64,000 nucleotides of DNA from Arthrobacter pascens (GTDB lineage: Bacteria; Actinomycetota; Actinomycetes; Actinomycetales; Micrococcaceae): NCBI RefSeq assembly GCF_030815585.1, contig NZ_JAUSWY010000001.1, forward strand, positions 1,054,001 to 1,118,000. The letters run 5' to 3'. The position numbers and the translations under genes were made by a program. The first letter of the stretch is position 1; each line of letters starts with the position of its first letter. Positions 1 through 8,843 of the stretch are shown piece by piece. The notes beneath the pieces are model-generated. The model did not search any database and was not told the DNA's origin. It saw nothing but the letters and a program-made list of their open reading frames with translations.

Positions 1-906
1 GAGCTCATCACCATGTCCCTCATGGCCTTGCTGAACGACGGCGACGAGGTCCTTATCCCCACTCCTGACTACCCGCTGTGGACGGCTTCCGTTGCCCTGG
101 CCAGCGGGCGGCCCGTGCACTACCTCTGTGACGAGGAGTCAGGTTGGCAGCCGGACCTGGAAGACCTGGAAGCCAAGATCACGCCCCGCACCAAGGGGAT
201 CGTGGTGATCAACCCGAACAATCCAACGGGTGCTGTCTACCCGGAGGAGACGCTGACGAAGATTGTGGCGCTCGCCGAGAAGCACGGGCTGGTGCTGTTC
301 GCTGACGAAATTTACGAAAAAATCCTCTACGAAGACGCCGTCCACGTTAATCTGGCAGCGTTGACCGGCGACGACGTCCTCTGCCTCACGTTCAGCGGAC
401 TCTCGAAGGCCTACCGGGTCTGCGGCTACCGTGCCGGCTGGATGGCTATTTCCGGCCCAAAGAAGGATGCCTCGGATTACCTGGAGGGCATCAGTCTGCT
501 TGCCAACATGCGTCTCTGCGCCAACGTGCCTGCCCAGCACGCCATTCAGACGGCGCTGGGTGGCTACCAAAGCATCAACGACCTTATCCTCCCCGGCGGG
601 CGGCTGCTGGAACAGCGCAACAAGGCCTATGACATGCTCAACGCCATTCCCGGCGTGAGCACTCAGCAGGCCAGGGGTGCCCTCTACCTGTTCCCGCGGC
701 TGGACCCCGAGGTCTTCCACATCCGGGATGACGAGAAATTTGTGCTGGATCTGCTCAAAGAGGAGAAGATCCTCGTCTCCCACGGCCGTGCCTTCAACTG
801 GGTGCGCCCGGACCACTTCCGGATGGTCACGCTGCCCAACGTCAAGGACATCGAAGAGGCAATCGGGCGCATGGGGGACTTCCTAAGCAGGTATCAGGGG
901 AACTAG
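1..906 (+). CDS. alaA: PLP-dependent aminotransferase (alanine/aspartate type), 5' end outside window
   Basis: Class I/II aminotransferase that would move an amino group between an amino acid and a 2-oxoacid in the cytoplasm. The frame is open from base 1, so the start and roughly 100 N-terminal residues are missing compared with a typical 400-residue AlaA. Visible landmarks are PTPDYPLW, the substrate/PLP loop NPNNPTG, the pyridine-nitrogen Asp and Tyr in DEIYEKILY, and the Schiff-base Lys in SGLSKAYRVCGYRAGW. The C-terminal small domain is complete (FRMVTLPNV region). The overall pattern fits alanine transaminase AlaA, but aspartate-type paralogues share these motifs, so substrate is inferred. 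It ends 50 bases before the PPK2 gene on the same strand. Confidence 0.85.
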   Translation, partial: ELITMSLMALLNDGDEVLIPTPDYPLWTASVALASGRPVHYLCDEESGWQPDLEDLEAKITPRTKGIVVINPNNPTGAVYPEETLTKIVALAEKHGLVLFADEIYEKILYEDAVHVNLAALTGDDVLCLTFSGLSKAYRVCGYRAGWMAISGPKKDASDYLEGISLLANMRLCANVPAQHAIQTALGGYQSINDLILPGGRLLEQRNKAYDMLNAIPGVSTQQARGALYLFPRLDPEVFHIRDDEKFVLDLLKEEKILVSHGRAFNWVRPDHFRMVTLPNVKDIEEAIGRMGDFLSRYQGN

Positions 907-956
907 CCTGTGGGCACGGGCCTGCCGGCCCGTGCAACTTCGGACAAAGGATCCCC

Positions 957-1811
957 ATGGCCGGCGTGGTTGAGTTCAAGCAGCACCCTTCCGAGACGCT
1001 GAAGGCCGGAAACAGATTTGTCCTGGCGGACGTCGACCCTGACTCCACCCCCGGCTACAGCGGCAACAAGGCCGACGGCAAGGCACTCCTGGCTGACCTT
1101 GACGGCAAGCTGGGGGAGCTGCAGGAAAAACTGTTCGCGGAGTCCCGTTTCGGCGGGACCAAGCGGATCCTCCTGATCCTGCAGGCAATGGACACAGCTG
1201 GCAAGGGCGGCATCGTCAATCACGTGATGGCCACTATGGATCCGCAGGGCGTCCAGTTCAAGGCATTCAAGGCTCCCACAGAAGAGGAAAAGTCCTATGA
1301 CTTCCTCTGGCGGATCGAGAAGGAGGTACCGGCGGCCGGAATGGTCGGCGTCTTTGACCGCTCCCACTATGAGGACGTCCTGATCCATCGAGTCCACAGT
1401 TGGGCCACGCCAGAGGAATTGAAGCGCCGGTACGTTGCAATCAACGAATTCGAAGAGCGGCTGACCGAGTCGGGGACGAAGATCGTCAAGGTCATGCTCT
1501 ACATCAGCAGGGATGAGCAGAAGGCGCGGCTCCTGGCGCGGCTGGACAATCCGGCCAAGCACTGGAAGTACAGCCGCGGTGACCTGGATGAGCGCGCTTT
1601 CTGGGACGACTACATGGCGGCCTACCAGGCTGCCATTGACGTGACCAACAGTGACATTGCCCCGTGGCATGTGGTGCCGGCCAACAAAAAGTGGTTTGCC
1701 CGGATCGCCGTTCAACAACTGGTGCTCGGCGCATTCTCGGAGCTCAAACTCGAGTGGCCAAAGGCCGATTTCGACGTCGCCGTGGAGCGAGAGATCGTCG
1801 AAAGGTCCTGA
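957..1811 (+). CDS. ppk2: PPK2-family polyphosphate kinase / polyphosphate:nucleotide phosphotransferase
   Basis: 284 residues, single PPK2 domain. The family moves phosphate between inorganic polyphosphate and nucleotides (NMP or NDP) in the cytoplasm. The Walker A-like loop AMDTAGKGG lies at residues 77-85 and the Walker B-like VFDRSHYEDV at 132-141. The lid segment KHWKYSRGDLDE and the C-terminal PWHVVPANKKW are both present, so the domain looks complete. Whether it prefers AMP, ADP or GDP cannot be read from these motifs. The start ATG follows a purine-rich stretch (acaaaggatccc). It may share a transcript with the aminotransferase 50 bases upstream; convergent xseB follows 6 bases downstream. 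Confidence 0.9.
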   Translation: MAGVVEFKQHPSETLKAGNRFVLADVDPDSTPGYSGNKADGKALLADLDGKLGELQEKLFAESRFGGTKRILLILQAMDTAGKGGIVNHVMATMDPQGVQFKAFKAPTEEEKSYDFLWRIEKEVPAAGMVGVFDRSHYEDVLIHRVHSWATPEELKRRYVAINEFEERLTESGTKIVKVMLYISRDEQKARLLARLDNPAKHWKYSRGDLDERAFWDDYMAAYQAAIDVTNSDIAPWHVVPANKKWFARIAVQQLVLGAFSELKLEWPKADFDVAVEREIVERS

Positions 1812-1817
1812 GCCCCG

Positions 1818-2036
1818 TTAAAGCGGCTGGTCGCGGGCGGCGGCGAGCCGCTTACGGGCGCCCTCGAGCCACTCCTCACAGCGCTTGGCAAGGGCTTCGC
1901 CGCGTTCCCACAAGACCAGGGATTCCTCCAGGCTGGCGCCTCCCGCCTCAAGCTTGCCCACCACACCCACGAGTTGCTCGCGGGCTTCCTCATAACTCAA
2001 TGCTTCGATGCCGGAATCAGGTTTTGTCTCAGCCAT
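1818..2036 (-). CDS. xseB: Exodeoxyribonuclease VII small subunit
   Basis: 72 residues starting MAETKPDSG. Exonuclease VII degrades single-stranded DNA in both directions, with one XseA bound by several XseB copies. The core, [20 protein letters not shown] followed by [20 protein letters not shown], matches the XseB helical hairpin. A longer frame reaches 2087, but the extra residues look non-native. The chosen ATG overlaps the last 8 bases of xseA, a normal translationally coupled arrangement. The C-terminus is Arg/Ala-rich ([12 protein letters not shown]). Confidence 0.92.
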   Translation of the reverse strand: MAETKPDSGIEALSYEEAREQLVGVVGKLEAGGASLEESLVLWERGEALAKRCEEWLEGARKRLAAARDQPL

Positions 2037-3342
2037 GTGCGTCTCCTTGTTGGATCTTGCCGGTGGATGTAGCGCCAAAACGGCCATGGGCTACGCGGAC
2101 CGCCAATGCGGTGCCCGCGGGTGCCTCGGACGGGTCCCGGACCACTGAGTGGCTGGCGGGGTCGTCCGCGCTGGTCAGCTGGCCGCGGGAGAGCTCAACC
2201 ACTGCATAGCCGCGATCCAGTGTCTTTTGCGGTGAAAGAGCCCGGACCTGGGCCTGCAGATGAACCAGCTGGTCGGCTGCCCGAACCACAATCGAACTGA
2301 CCGCTGCGGATGACCTGCGCAGCAGCCGCTCAACTTCTTCGGAGCGGAGGGTGATCATCCCCTCGGGAGCGGCCAGCACCGGCCGGGAGTGCAGCGAGGC
2401 CAAGCGGTCGGCCTCCCTGTCGACCAGACGGCCGATGCAGCGGCGCAGCTGGTGCCTTGCTTGGAGGACGCCAGCCAGTTCTTCCGCGACGTCCGGTACG
2501 ATCCGTTTGGCGGCGTCGGTAGGCGTGGAGGCCCGGAGGTCGGCCACGTCGTCGAGGAGGGGCCTGTCGGCTTCGTGCCCGATGGCACTGACCACTGGAG
2601 TGGCCGCGGCCGCAACAGCCCGGATCAGCTCCTCGCTGTTGAAAGGCAGAAGGTCTTCCAGAGCGCCACCGCCGCGCGCAATGACGATTACATCCACGTC
2701 CTGGCGTCCGTCCAGTTCCCGCAGGGCGCGCATGATCTGTGACACCGCCGTGTTGCCTTGGACGGCGACTTCACGGATCTCGAATTCGACTGCCGGCCAG
2801 CGGAGAGCTGAGTTGCGGAGGATGTCTTTCTTGGCATCGGAGTCACGCCCGGTGATGAGGCCAATGCGGTGTGGGAGCAGTGGCAGCGGCTTCTTGCGTG
2901 ATTCCGCAAAGAGGCCTTCCGCGGCGAGGGCCTGGCGCAGCCTTTCGATACGCGCCAGGAGGTCGCCCAGACCCACGGGCCGGATGTCCCGCACTTGCAT
3001 GTTCAGGCGGCCGGTTTTCAGCCAAAACTCAGGTTTCAGCAATGCAACCACACGGGAGCCCCGCTCCAGTGGCATGTCCTGACGGTCAAGGACCTTGGAC
3101 CAGACGGAAGCCGGCAAGGAAACTTCCGCGTCCACGTCCCTCAGCGTCAGGTAGGCGTTGGTGCCGCGCCGGTTGAATTCAATGACCTGGCCCTCGACCC
3201 ACGCGGACGGCGTCCGGTCGATGTGGGCCTTCAGCTTTTGGGACAGCAGCTGCAGAGGCCAGGGATTGTCCGGGGTGGTCTCGGCGGCTGTGGCCGGCAG
3301 CGTGGTGGCCGCAGTGCCCGGCAGGGCTGCCTGGTCAGACAT
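2029..3342 (-). CDS. xseA: Exodeoxyribonuclease VII large subunit
   Basis: 437 residues, close to the usual 400-450. An N-terminal OB-fold domain (about 30-130, [19 protein letters not shown]) is followed by the catalytic domain with [35 protein letters not shown], and [20 protein letters not shown] plus TPTDAA, then a coiled-coil and C-terminal strand (DRGYAVV). A GTG six bases upstream (3348) is a possible alternative start. On the same strand a 13-codon ORF preceded by AAAGGA (ATG at 3382) ends across the xseA start, which could couple translation. xseB overlaps its 3' end. Confidence 0.93.
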   Translation of the reverse strand: MSDQAALPGTAATTLPATAAETTPDNPWPLQLLSQKLKAHIDRTPSAWVEGQVIEFNRRGTNAYLTLRDVDAEVSLPASVWSKVLDRQDMPLERGSRVVALLKPEFWLKTGRLNMQVRDIRPVGLGDLLARIERLRQALAAEGLFAESRKKPLPLLPHRIGLITGRDSDAKKDILRNSALRWPAVEFEIREVAVQGNTAVSQIMRALRELDGRQDVDVIVIARGGGALEDLLPFNSEELIRAVAAAATPVVSAIGHEADRPLLDDVADLRASTPTDAAKRIVPDVAEELAGVLQARHQLRRCIGRLVDREADRLASLHSRPVLAAPEGMITLRSEEVERLLRRSSAAVSSIVVRAADQLVHLQAQVRALSPQKTLDRGYAVVELSRGQLTSADDPASHSVVRDPSEAPAGTALAVRVAHGRFGATSTGKIQQGDAHG

Positions 3343-3548
3343 GCACACGCCCCGGTGAAGCTGTGGCTGGCTGCATGTGCGTTCCTTTGTCTGGTTGTTG
3401 CTGTTCTGGCTGTCTTACTGTTCGGCTTTTACTGTGCGGCGACCGTCATTCAACCTTATCCATAACCAATACCACCGTAGGCTGACATTCTTTGGCCGTG
3501 CAGCCCCCATAGGATGGCAATACCGCCGACAATAATTAAGGATCTGCT
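3343..3548. other. Divergent intergenic region xseA / membrane-protein gene
   Basis: 206 bases between divergent genes. On the minus strand there is a 13-codon ORF with an AAAGGA ribosome site that runs into the xseA start. On the plus strand, 3355-3465 could encode a 36-residue hydrophobic peptide from GTG, but no ribosome site supports it. AAGGA at about 3538 serves the downstream GTG at 3549. No convincing -35/-10 pair was found. Confidence 0.4.
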
Positions 3549-4400
3549 GTGCGCACTTTTGTTTCTGCCGTTGCCGTCATCCTGGGCGTCCTCTTGGCTG
3601 CCGTGGCTGTCCCGGCGATCTGGCTCGACCGCAACATCGTGCAGGAGGACGGCTTTGTGTCGCTGGCCTCTCCTCTGGGCAAGGATGAAGCGTTCCAGCA
3701 GCGGCTGGCGGGCGCTGCCGTGGGCACCATTGATACCGGCGCCATCCCGGAGGCACTGGCGGGCCTGGTTCAGCCGGTACTGGACGCGGCAGCCGGTTCC
3801 ATGACGCGGCTGCCAGGCTACCCGGCCGCCTGGGAAGAGACGCTCCGGAAGAGCCACAGGCTCAGCTTCGCGGACCCGCGCAACCTGCCGCCGGAGGTGG
3901 TTTCCACCACGTCACTCACCCTGGACGTGGCACCCCTTGTGGCATTGGGCACGGAGGAAATATCCAAGGCCACCGGTCTGCCGCTGGATCCACCGGGCCA
4001 GACGCTGATCAACATCGGGCAGTCGAACCAGCGTCAGCTGATCGAACGGGTTTCTGCATACGCCCCCCTGGGCTACCTCCTGGCCGTCGGCGTGGTCATC
4101 GCACTGTTGCTGGCGTTGGTTGTTGCACGCCGCCGCTGGGCTGTGATTTTCAATTTGGGTGTTGCTGCCCTGTTGCTGGCTGGCCTGTGGACCGCAGGAT
4201 CGCAGTTGGCCGCCGACGCCGTGCTGGGCGCGGCGAGCGGTAACGAGGTCGCGGATATGTTCAAGAACGAGTTCGTCGCCGCGGCCTCCAACAGCTTCCA
4301 GGAATGGACCCTGGCCTCGGCCATTGCCGGTGGCGCGCTTCTGGTGGTCGGCCTTGTGATCCGCATCGCCTCGCCGGGGCGCCGGCCGGTAACCCGGTAG
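3549..4400 (+). CDS. Membrane protein of unknown function (four predicted TM segments)
   Basis: 283 residues; no known family recognised. One hydrophobic segment at 4-24 anchors the N-terminus. A roughly 150-residue, probably extracytoplasmic domain follows (25-173), then three membrane segments (about 174-194, 197-215, 255-273) and a short basic tail (SPGRRPVTR). The domain before TM2 has no cysteines or obvious catalytic motif. The GTG start is preceded by AAGGA at a good distance. It ends 9 bases before ispH and may share its transcript. Similar proteins next to xseA/ispH occur in Arthrobacter relatives by recollection only, so the role is open. Confidence 0.75.
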   Translation: MRTFVSAVAVILGVLLAAVAVPAIWLDRNIVQEDGFVSLASPLGKDEAFQQRLAGAAVGTIDTGAIPEALAGLVQPVLDAAAGSMTRLPGYPAAWEETLRKSHRLSFADPRNLPPEVVSTTSLTLDVAPLVALGTEEISKATGLPLDPPGQTLINIGQSNQRQLIERVSAYAPLGYLLAVGVVIALLLALVVARRRWAVIFNLGVAALLLAGLWTAGSQLAADAVLGAASGNEVADMFKNEFVAAASNSFQEWTLASAIAGGALLVVGLVIRIASPGRRPVTR

Positions 4401-4409
4401 CATGGAGAA

Positions 4410-5489
4410 ATGACCTCCTCAGCTGTTTCCCTCTCGATGCCAACCGTCCCGCGCAGGCGGCGTTCGCCTGAGGAAGTATCCGCGGCGGCGGCGGTATCCG
4501 GTCCCAAGAAGGTCCTGCTGGCGGCTCCCCGCGGGTATTGTGCCGGCGTCGACAGGGCAGTGATTGCTGTCGAAAAAGCCCTGGAGCATTATGGCCCGCC
4601 GGTGTACGTCCGGAAACAGATCGTGCACAACGTCCACGTCGTCAGCTCGCTGGAGGAGCAGGGCGCCATTTTCGTCGACGAAACCGACGAGGTCCCCGAG
4701 GGGGCGCTGGTGATCTTCTCCGCTCACGGCGTATCGCCTGCCGTTGTCCAATCGGCCGAGGACCGTGGGCTGCGCACCATTGACGCGACCTGCCCCCTGG
4801 TGACCAAGGTGCATAAGGAAGCCGTGCGGTTCGCCAAAGACGACTTCGACATCCTGCTCATCGGCCACGACGGTCATGAAGAAGTTGAAGGAACGGCCGG
4901 CGAAGCCCCCGAACACATTCAGATCATCAACGGGCCCCACGAAGTGGATAACGTCACCGTCCGGGATCCCGAGAAGGTCATCTGGCTTTCCCAGACCACC
5001 CTGAGCGTGGACGAAACCATGGAAACAGTTCGGCTCTTGAAAGAGCGGTTCCCCACGCTGCAGGATCCACCCAGCGATGACATCTGCTACGCAACCACCA
5101 ACCGGCAAGTGGCCATCAAGAAGATCTCGCCCCACGCCGATCTGGTCATTGTGGTGGGGTCAGCCAACTCGTCGAACTCCGTGCGTCTGGTGGAAGTTGC
5201 CTTGGAATACGGCGCCAAGGCCTCGTACCGCGTGGACTTTGCCAACGAGGTGGACGAGGCCTGGTTTGAAGGCGTCGCAACTGTGGGTGTCACGTCAGGG
5301 GCATCCGTTCCGGAGGTGCTGGTCAAGGACGTGCTGCGGCTCTTGGCTGACTATGGCTACGGCTCTGTCGAAGAAATTGTCACGGCGGAAGAGGACCTTC
5401 TCTTCTCGCTGCCCAAGGAGCTTCGGGCAACCCTTAAAGAGGCAGGCGACGTCAGCCGTGCCCTCGGCGGACGCCGCTCCCGCGAGTAG
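4410..5489 (+). CDS. ispH: 4-hydroxy-3-methylbut-2-enyl diphosphate reductase
   Basis: Last enzyme of the MEP isoprenoid pathway: an iron-sulfur reductase that turns HMBPP into IPP and DMAPP. 359 residues. The three cluster-binding cysteines are C44 ([12 protein letters not shown]), C128 (DATCPLVTK) and C226 ([11 protein letters not shown]). The conserved [14 protein letters not shown] and TSGASVPE segments are also present. The first 30 residues are an unconserved extension. The ATG is preceded by GGAGAA, and also by TAGCAT 6 bases upstream overlapping the previous stop codon, so it could be read with a short leader or leaderless. A second ispH is not in this window. Confidence 0.96.
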   Translation: MTSSAVSLSMPTVPRRRRSPEEVSAAAAVSGPKKVLLAAPRGYCAGVDRAVIAVEKALEHYGPPVYVRKQIVHNVHVVSSLEEQGAIFVDETDEVPEGALVIFSAHGVSPAVVQSAEDRGLRTIDATCPLVTKVHKEAVRFAKDDFDILLIGHDGHEEVEGTAGEAPEHIQIINGPHEVDNVTVRDPEKVIWLSQTTLSVDETMETVRLLKERFPTLQDPPSDDICYATTNRQVAIKKISPHADLVIVVGSANSSNSVRLVEVALEYGAKASYRVDFANEVDEAWFEGVATVGVTSGASVPEVLVKDVLRLLADYGYGSVEEIVTAEEDLLFSLPKELRATLKEAGDVSRALGGRRSRE

Positions 5490-5498
5490 CCCCAGCGT

Positions 5499-6728
5499 TC
5501 AGGCAGCAGTTTCGCTGTGCTGAAGCTCCGGTGCAGCCACTGAACGCGGTGTAACCTCCAACGCGGCCGGCGTCAGCAGGCCTGACTCGTCCAAGGCGTT
5601 GAGTTTCCGCGCCGTCGGCAGCACGCGCGCCTCGAGAGTACCGATCATCGAGTTGTACCGGTCCACCGAGGACTTCAGGGACGAACCCAGCTTGCTCACG
5701 TTCTCGCCCAGGGTCCCCATGCGCTCATACAGCTGCCGGGCAAGGTCGAACAGCTCCCGGGCACTGTCCGTCAGCACATCCTGCCGCCAGGTGAAGGCCA
5801 CGGATTTGAGCACGGCCAGCAGCGTACTCGGCGACGCCAGCACCACGTTCCTGGATAACGCATGGTCCAGCAGCGTCGCATCCGCCATCAGGGCCGCCGC
5901 CAGAATCGATTCGGCGGGGAGGAAACAAATCACCAGCTCGGGGGAGTTGCCAGGAATATCCCAGTACTTCTTGGTGCTGAGGGCGTCCACATGGGCGCGG
6001 AGTGCTTTGGCGTGGGCGGCCAGCAGGGTCTGCTGGGACCCGTGATTCGGCCCCGCATTCGTCCCTGAACCTGCGCCACGACCCAGCTCTTGGGCCCCGA
6101 GTTCCTGGGCTTCGAGGTACGAGGACAAAGGCACCTTCGCGTCCACCACCAGCTGCTTTTCCCCGGGCAGCTGCACCACCAGGTCGGGGCGTACAGCCGA
6201 ACCGCCCCCGGCGCTGTGGACCTGCTCGAGGAAATCCACGTGCCGCAGCATTCCTGAGGCCTCAACCACGCGGCGCAGCTGGACTTCGCCCCATTGCCCA
6301 CGGGCGCTGTTGGAGCGCAGCGCCGATTCGAGGGCGTGGGTGGACCGGATCAGCTGCTCATCGGACAGCCGGGCCTCCTGGAGCTGCTGGGCAAGCTGCC
6401 CGTACTGCTCCAGCCTGTCGCGCTCCAGCAGCGCGACCTGCTGCTGGACCGCCGTGAGTTTTTCGGCGACCGGCGCCAGCGCCCTGAGCACACTCCCGTC
6501 CTGGCTGCGGGACTCACCCAGCTCCCGGTTCTGGACGGAGAGGAGGCGCCGCTCGGCGTCCGCGGCCGCGAACTGTGCACTGACCTCGGAGAGGCGGGAT
6601 GACACGGCGTCGAAATCCTCTTCCAGCGCGTGATTGCGCCTGCGCAAGGAAAGATAGGTTGCCGCGGCGCCTGCGAGGGCACCGAGCAGCAGTGTAAACA
6701 GGGCAAGAATCAGGGTGAAAGCATCCAT
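5499..6728 (-). CDS. rmuC: DNA recombination protein RmuC
   Basis: 409 residues from MDAFTLIL. The frame opens further upstream to 6821, but that stretch is atypical and overlaps the ychF promoter. Layout: one N-terminal TM helix (about 4-24), a long coiled coil (about 30-150, rich in E, Q, R and L), then the RmuC nuclease-like domain with RGQWGEVQLRRVVEASGM, DFLEQ, RPDLVVQLPGEKQLVVDAKVPL and the FLPAESILAAAL region. The VVDAKVPL segment resembles a PD-(D/E)XK core. The family limits DNA rearrangements; the biochemical role is poorly settled. It faces ispH convergently with only 9 bases between stops. Confidence 0.92.
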   Translation of the reverse strand: MDAFTLILALFTLLLGALAGAAATYLSLRRRNHALEEDFDAVSSRLSEVSAQFAAADAERRLLSVQNRELGESRSQDGSVLRALAPVAEKLTAVQQQVALLERDRLEQYGQLAQQLQEARLSDEQLIRSTHALESALRSNSARGQWGEVQLRRVVEASGMLRHVDFLEQVHSAGGGSAVRPDLVVQLPGEKQLVVDAKVPLSSYLEAQELGAQELGRGAGSGTNAGPNHGSQQTLLAAHAKALRAHVDALSTKKYWDIPGNSPELVICFLPAESILAAALMADATLLDHALSRNVVLASPSTLLAVLKSVAFTWRQDVLTDSARELFDLARQLYERMGTLGENVSKLGSSLKSSVDRYNSMIGTLEARVLPTARKLNALDESGLLTPAALEVTPRSVAAPELQHSETAA

Positions 6729-6834
6729 ATCCTCACTGTGGCATGCCCCTGTGACAATTTTCGGACGCGACATTTTCCGGAAGCGCCGGCGTCGCCCGCT
6801 CGCACCCGCTGGGACGTTCACGGCCCGCTACGGG

Positions 6835-6840
6835 TAGAAT
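6835..6840 (+). promoter_or_regulatory. -10 element TAGAAT of a probable leaderless ychF promoter
   Basis: TAGAAT lies 8 bases before the GTG at 6849, so transcription would start at or next to the GTG. This favours 6849 over the in-frame ATG at 6843. No clear -35 box is visible. Confidence 0.5.
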
Positions 6841-6848
6841 CAATGCTC

Positions 6849-7934
6849 GTGGCTCTAACTATTGGCATCGTCGGACTGCCCAACGTCGGCAAATCAACTC
6901 TCTTCAACGCACTGACCCGCAACCAGGTGCTGGCAGCGAACTATCCGTTCGCTACCATCGAGCCCAATATCGGAGTCGTGAACCTTCCTGATCCCCGGCT
7001 GAAGCAGCTTGCGGAGATCTTCGGCTCGCAGCGCCTGCTGCCTGCCCCCGTATCCTTCGTGGACATCGCCGGCATCGTCAAGGGCGCCTCGGAAGGTGAA
7101 GGCCTGGGCAACAAGTTCCTCGCCAACATCCGCGAGGCCGAGGCGATCGCCCAGGTTGTCCGCGTGTTCGATGACCCCGATGTCATCCACGTGGACGGCA
7201 AGGTGGATCCCCGCTCGGATATGGAGACGATCAACACCGAGCTGATCCTGGCTGACCTTCAGACCATCGAAAATGCCATTCCCCGGATCGAAAAAGAAGT
7301 CAAGATCAAGAAGCGGGAAGCCGCCGAACTGGCCGCTATCAAGACGGCCCAGGCTGTGCTGGAACGCGGCGACACCATCTTCGCCTCAATCAAGAGCGAC
7401 AGACTGGAGATGGAGCACCTCAAGGAGCTCAGCCTCCTGACCGCCAAACCCTTCATCTACGTCTTCAACGCCGACGAAGGCATTCTGGGCAGTCCGGAAA
7501 AGCAGGATGAACTGCGGGCCATGGTTGCCCCTGCGGACGCCATCTTCCTCGACGCCAAGCTCGAATCGGACCTCGTGGAGCTGGACGAGGAAGAAGCACG
7601 CGAAATGCTGGAGATGAACGGCCAGGACGAGTCCGGCCTTGACCAGCTGGCACGCGTCGGATTCCACACGCTGGGGCTGCAGACCTATCTCACCGCCGGG
7701 CCCAAGGAGACACGCGCCTGGACCATCCATCGGGGCGACACAGCGCCGCAGGCGGCAGGGGTCATCCACACTGACTTCCAGCTCGGGTTCATCAAGGCCG
7801 AGGTAGTGTCCTTCCACGACCTCATTGATGCCGGGTCCATGGCGGAGGCCAAGTCCCGCGGCAAAGTCCGCATCGAAGGCAAGGAGTACGTTATGGCCGA
7901 CGGCGACGTGGTTGAATTTAGATTCAATGTGTAA
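6849..7934 (+). CDS. ychF: YchF-type translation-associated GTPase/ATPase (Obg family)
   Basis: 361 residues from GTG 6849, the normal YchF length. An ATP-preferring Obg-family P-loop protein that binds ribosomes. G1 is GLPNVGKST (residues 9-17), G3 the [19 protein letters not shown] region, and the nucleotide-specificity loop is NADE (FNADEGIL). A helical insert and the C-terminal TGS domain follow. The final codons for EFRFNV are gaa ttt aga ttc aat gtg, unlike the rest of the gene (AGA and TTT are rare here). The same six amino acids are encoded again right after the stop with typical codons (7938-7955). This suggests the 3' end was replaced by an integration event. Confidence 0.96.
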   Translation: MALTIGIVGLPNVGKSTLFNALTRNQVLAANYPFATIEPNIGVVNLPDPRLKQLAEIFGSQRLLPAPVSFVDIAGIVKGASEGEGLGNKFLANIREAEAIAQVVRVFDDPDVIHVDGKVDPRSDMETINTELILADLQTIENAIPRIEKEVKIKKREAAELAAIKTAQAVLERGDTIFASIKSDRLEMEHLKELSLLTAKPFIYVFNADEGILGSPEKQDELRAMVAPADAIFLDAKLESDLVELDEEEAREMLEMNGQDESGLDQLARVGFHTLGLQTYLTAGPKETRAWTIHRGDTAPQAAGVIHTDFQLGFIKAEVVSFHDLIDAGSMAEAKSRGKVRIEGKEYVMADGDVVEFRFNV

Positions 7935-7964
7935 TCGAGTTCCGCTTCAATGTGAGCAAGTAGT
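7914..7964 (+). repeat. Duplicated, synonymously recoded 3' end of ychF (candidate attachment-site scar)
   Basis: Copy A (7914-7931) is the functional end of ychF. Copy B (7938-7955), 24 bases later, encodes the same EFRFNV with GAG TTC CGC TTC AAT GTG and then runs to AGC AAG TAG. The copies are identical over the last 9 bases (TTCAATGTG) and differ only at synonymous positions before that. Integrative elements that target gene 3' ends typically restore the gene with their own version and displace the original end. No integrase remains in the window. Confidence 0.6.
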
Positions 7965-7979
7965 CGAGCGAATTGTCGG

Positions 7980-8759
7980 TTAGCCCCGACGGGCGACATC
8001 TTGGCTCAGAATATTAGGCCAGGTTTCGACATCTCCCGGGGTACGGGCGACCGTCAGCGTTGCTTGCGGGAGCAGTGCGGCAAGGGATTCCGCGGTTGAC
8101 AGCGGGTGGCCCGGATCATCGACCCACGCCAAGATTGTCGTCGGTACGTCGATTCGCGCGACGGCCTCTGGAGCAGGCAGATCGCTGAGTGCCGCGCCTC
8201 GAAACAACGACGGCAATAGGGCGTCGGCGACGTCGGGCACCGTATCCTGCGCACCAATTGTGGCCGGCGGCGGTGTTGCTCCGCGCGTGGTGGCGAGGAA
8301 TGCCTCGACACCAACAGATTCGATAAGCGCCGCGGCAACCCTGTAGTTCGCAGCCTGTGCAGCTCGGGTTTCCCACGCGGTGGGTGGCACCATGACCGTG
8401 AGCCCAGTAAAGCGGTCTGGCTCGCGGGAAGCGGCGTTCAAGAGTGTGCCGGTACCCATAGAGGGACCAACTCCGTGGACACGTTCGCCTGGGAACCAGT
8501 GATCGAGCAGTCGCAGAAGGTCGTCGGCGAGGCTTTGCCATTGATAGTCCTCGGGGACCTTCCGCCCCGTTGACAGGCCATGGCCGCGTGCGTCGTACCG
8601 CAGCAGTCGTGTTCCACTAAGCCCTCGACCGAGGTCGAGGTTGAGCACCCGATCGCGCGCGCGGCTTGAGGTAAGGCCATGCAGTTGGACTACTGGGTGT
8701 CCACCTTCGTCGCTCAAAGCAACCGCAAGCTCGGCTCCGGGAACCTCGAAAGTGGGCAT
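7980..8759 (-). CDS. Alpha/beta-fold hydrolase
   Basis: 259 residues from MPTFEVPG, with AAGGAG five bases upstream; a longer frame to 8813 is unsupported. The fold is shown by the oxyanion segment VVQLHGLT (23-30), RYDARGHGLS (54-63), the nucleophile elbow GPSMG with Ser100, and the acid loop AWVDDPGHPLST (Asp214 or Asp215). After the last strand, where a catalytic His is expected, the sequence reads ARTPGDVETWPNIL and has no histidine. His218 in the DDPGHP loop is the only nearby candidate. Substrate is unknown. It is divergent from the condensation-GNAT gene across 84 bases and lies in the accessory pocket after ychF. Confidence 0.85.
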   Translation of the reverse strand: MPTFEVPGAELAVALSDEGGHPVVQLHGLTSSRARDRVLNLDLGRGLSGTRLLRYDARGHGLSTGRKVPEDYQWQSLADDLLRLLDHWFPGERVHGVGPSMGTGTLLNAASREPDRFTGLTVMVPPTAWETRAAQAANYRVAAALIESVGVEAFLATTRGATPPPATIGAQDTVPDVADALLPSLFRGAALSDLPAPEAVARIDVPTTILAWVDDPGHPLSTAESLAALLPQATLTVARTPGDVETWPNILSQDVARRG

Positions 8760-8843
8760 CAGGCTCCTTATTTCGTGACTGATCGCGTAACCTCGAGCGG
8801 CCGCGTTGAGCATTCAGGCTATCTGGGACGATAGGCTACTGCC
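8760..8843. promoter_or_regulatory. Divergent promoter region of the hydrolase / condensation-GNAT pair
   Basis: 84 bases between two divergent starts. On the plus strand TAGGCT (8832-8837) sits 6 bases before the ATG at 8844, consistent with a leaderless transcript. On the minus strand AAGGAG precedes the hydrolase start. No obvious operator was seen, but the short shared spacer suggests joint regulation. Confidence 0.5.

Noticed and set aside
3355..3465. A 36-codon hydrophobic ORF (MKLWLAACAFLCLVVAVL...)
   Set aside because: It could be a one-helix peptide but has no ribosome site and overlaps the xseA upstream region. Too weak to call.
6630..6848. N-terminal extension of ychF by 73 codons
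   Set aside because: It runs over rmuC and the ychF -10 box; YchF proteins begin at MALTIGIVG.
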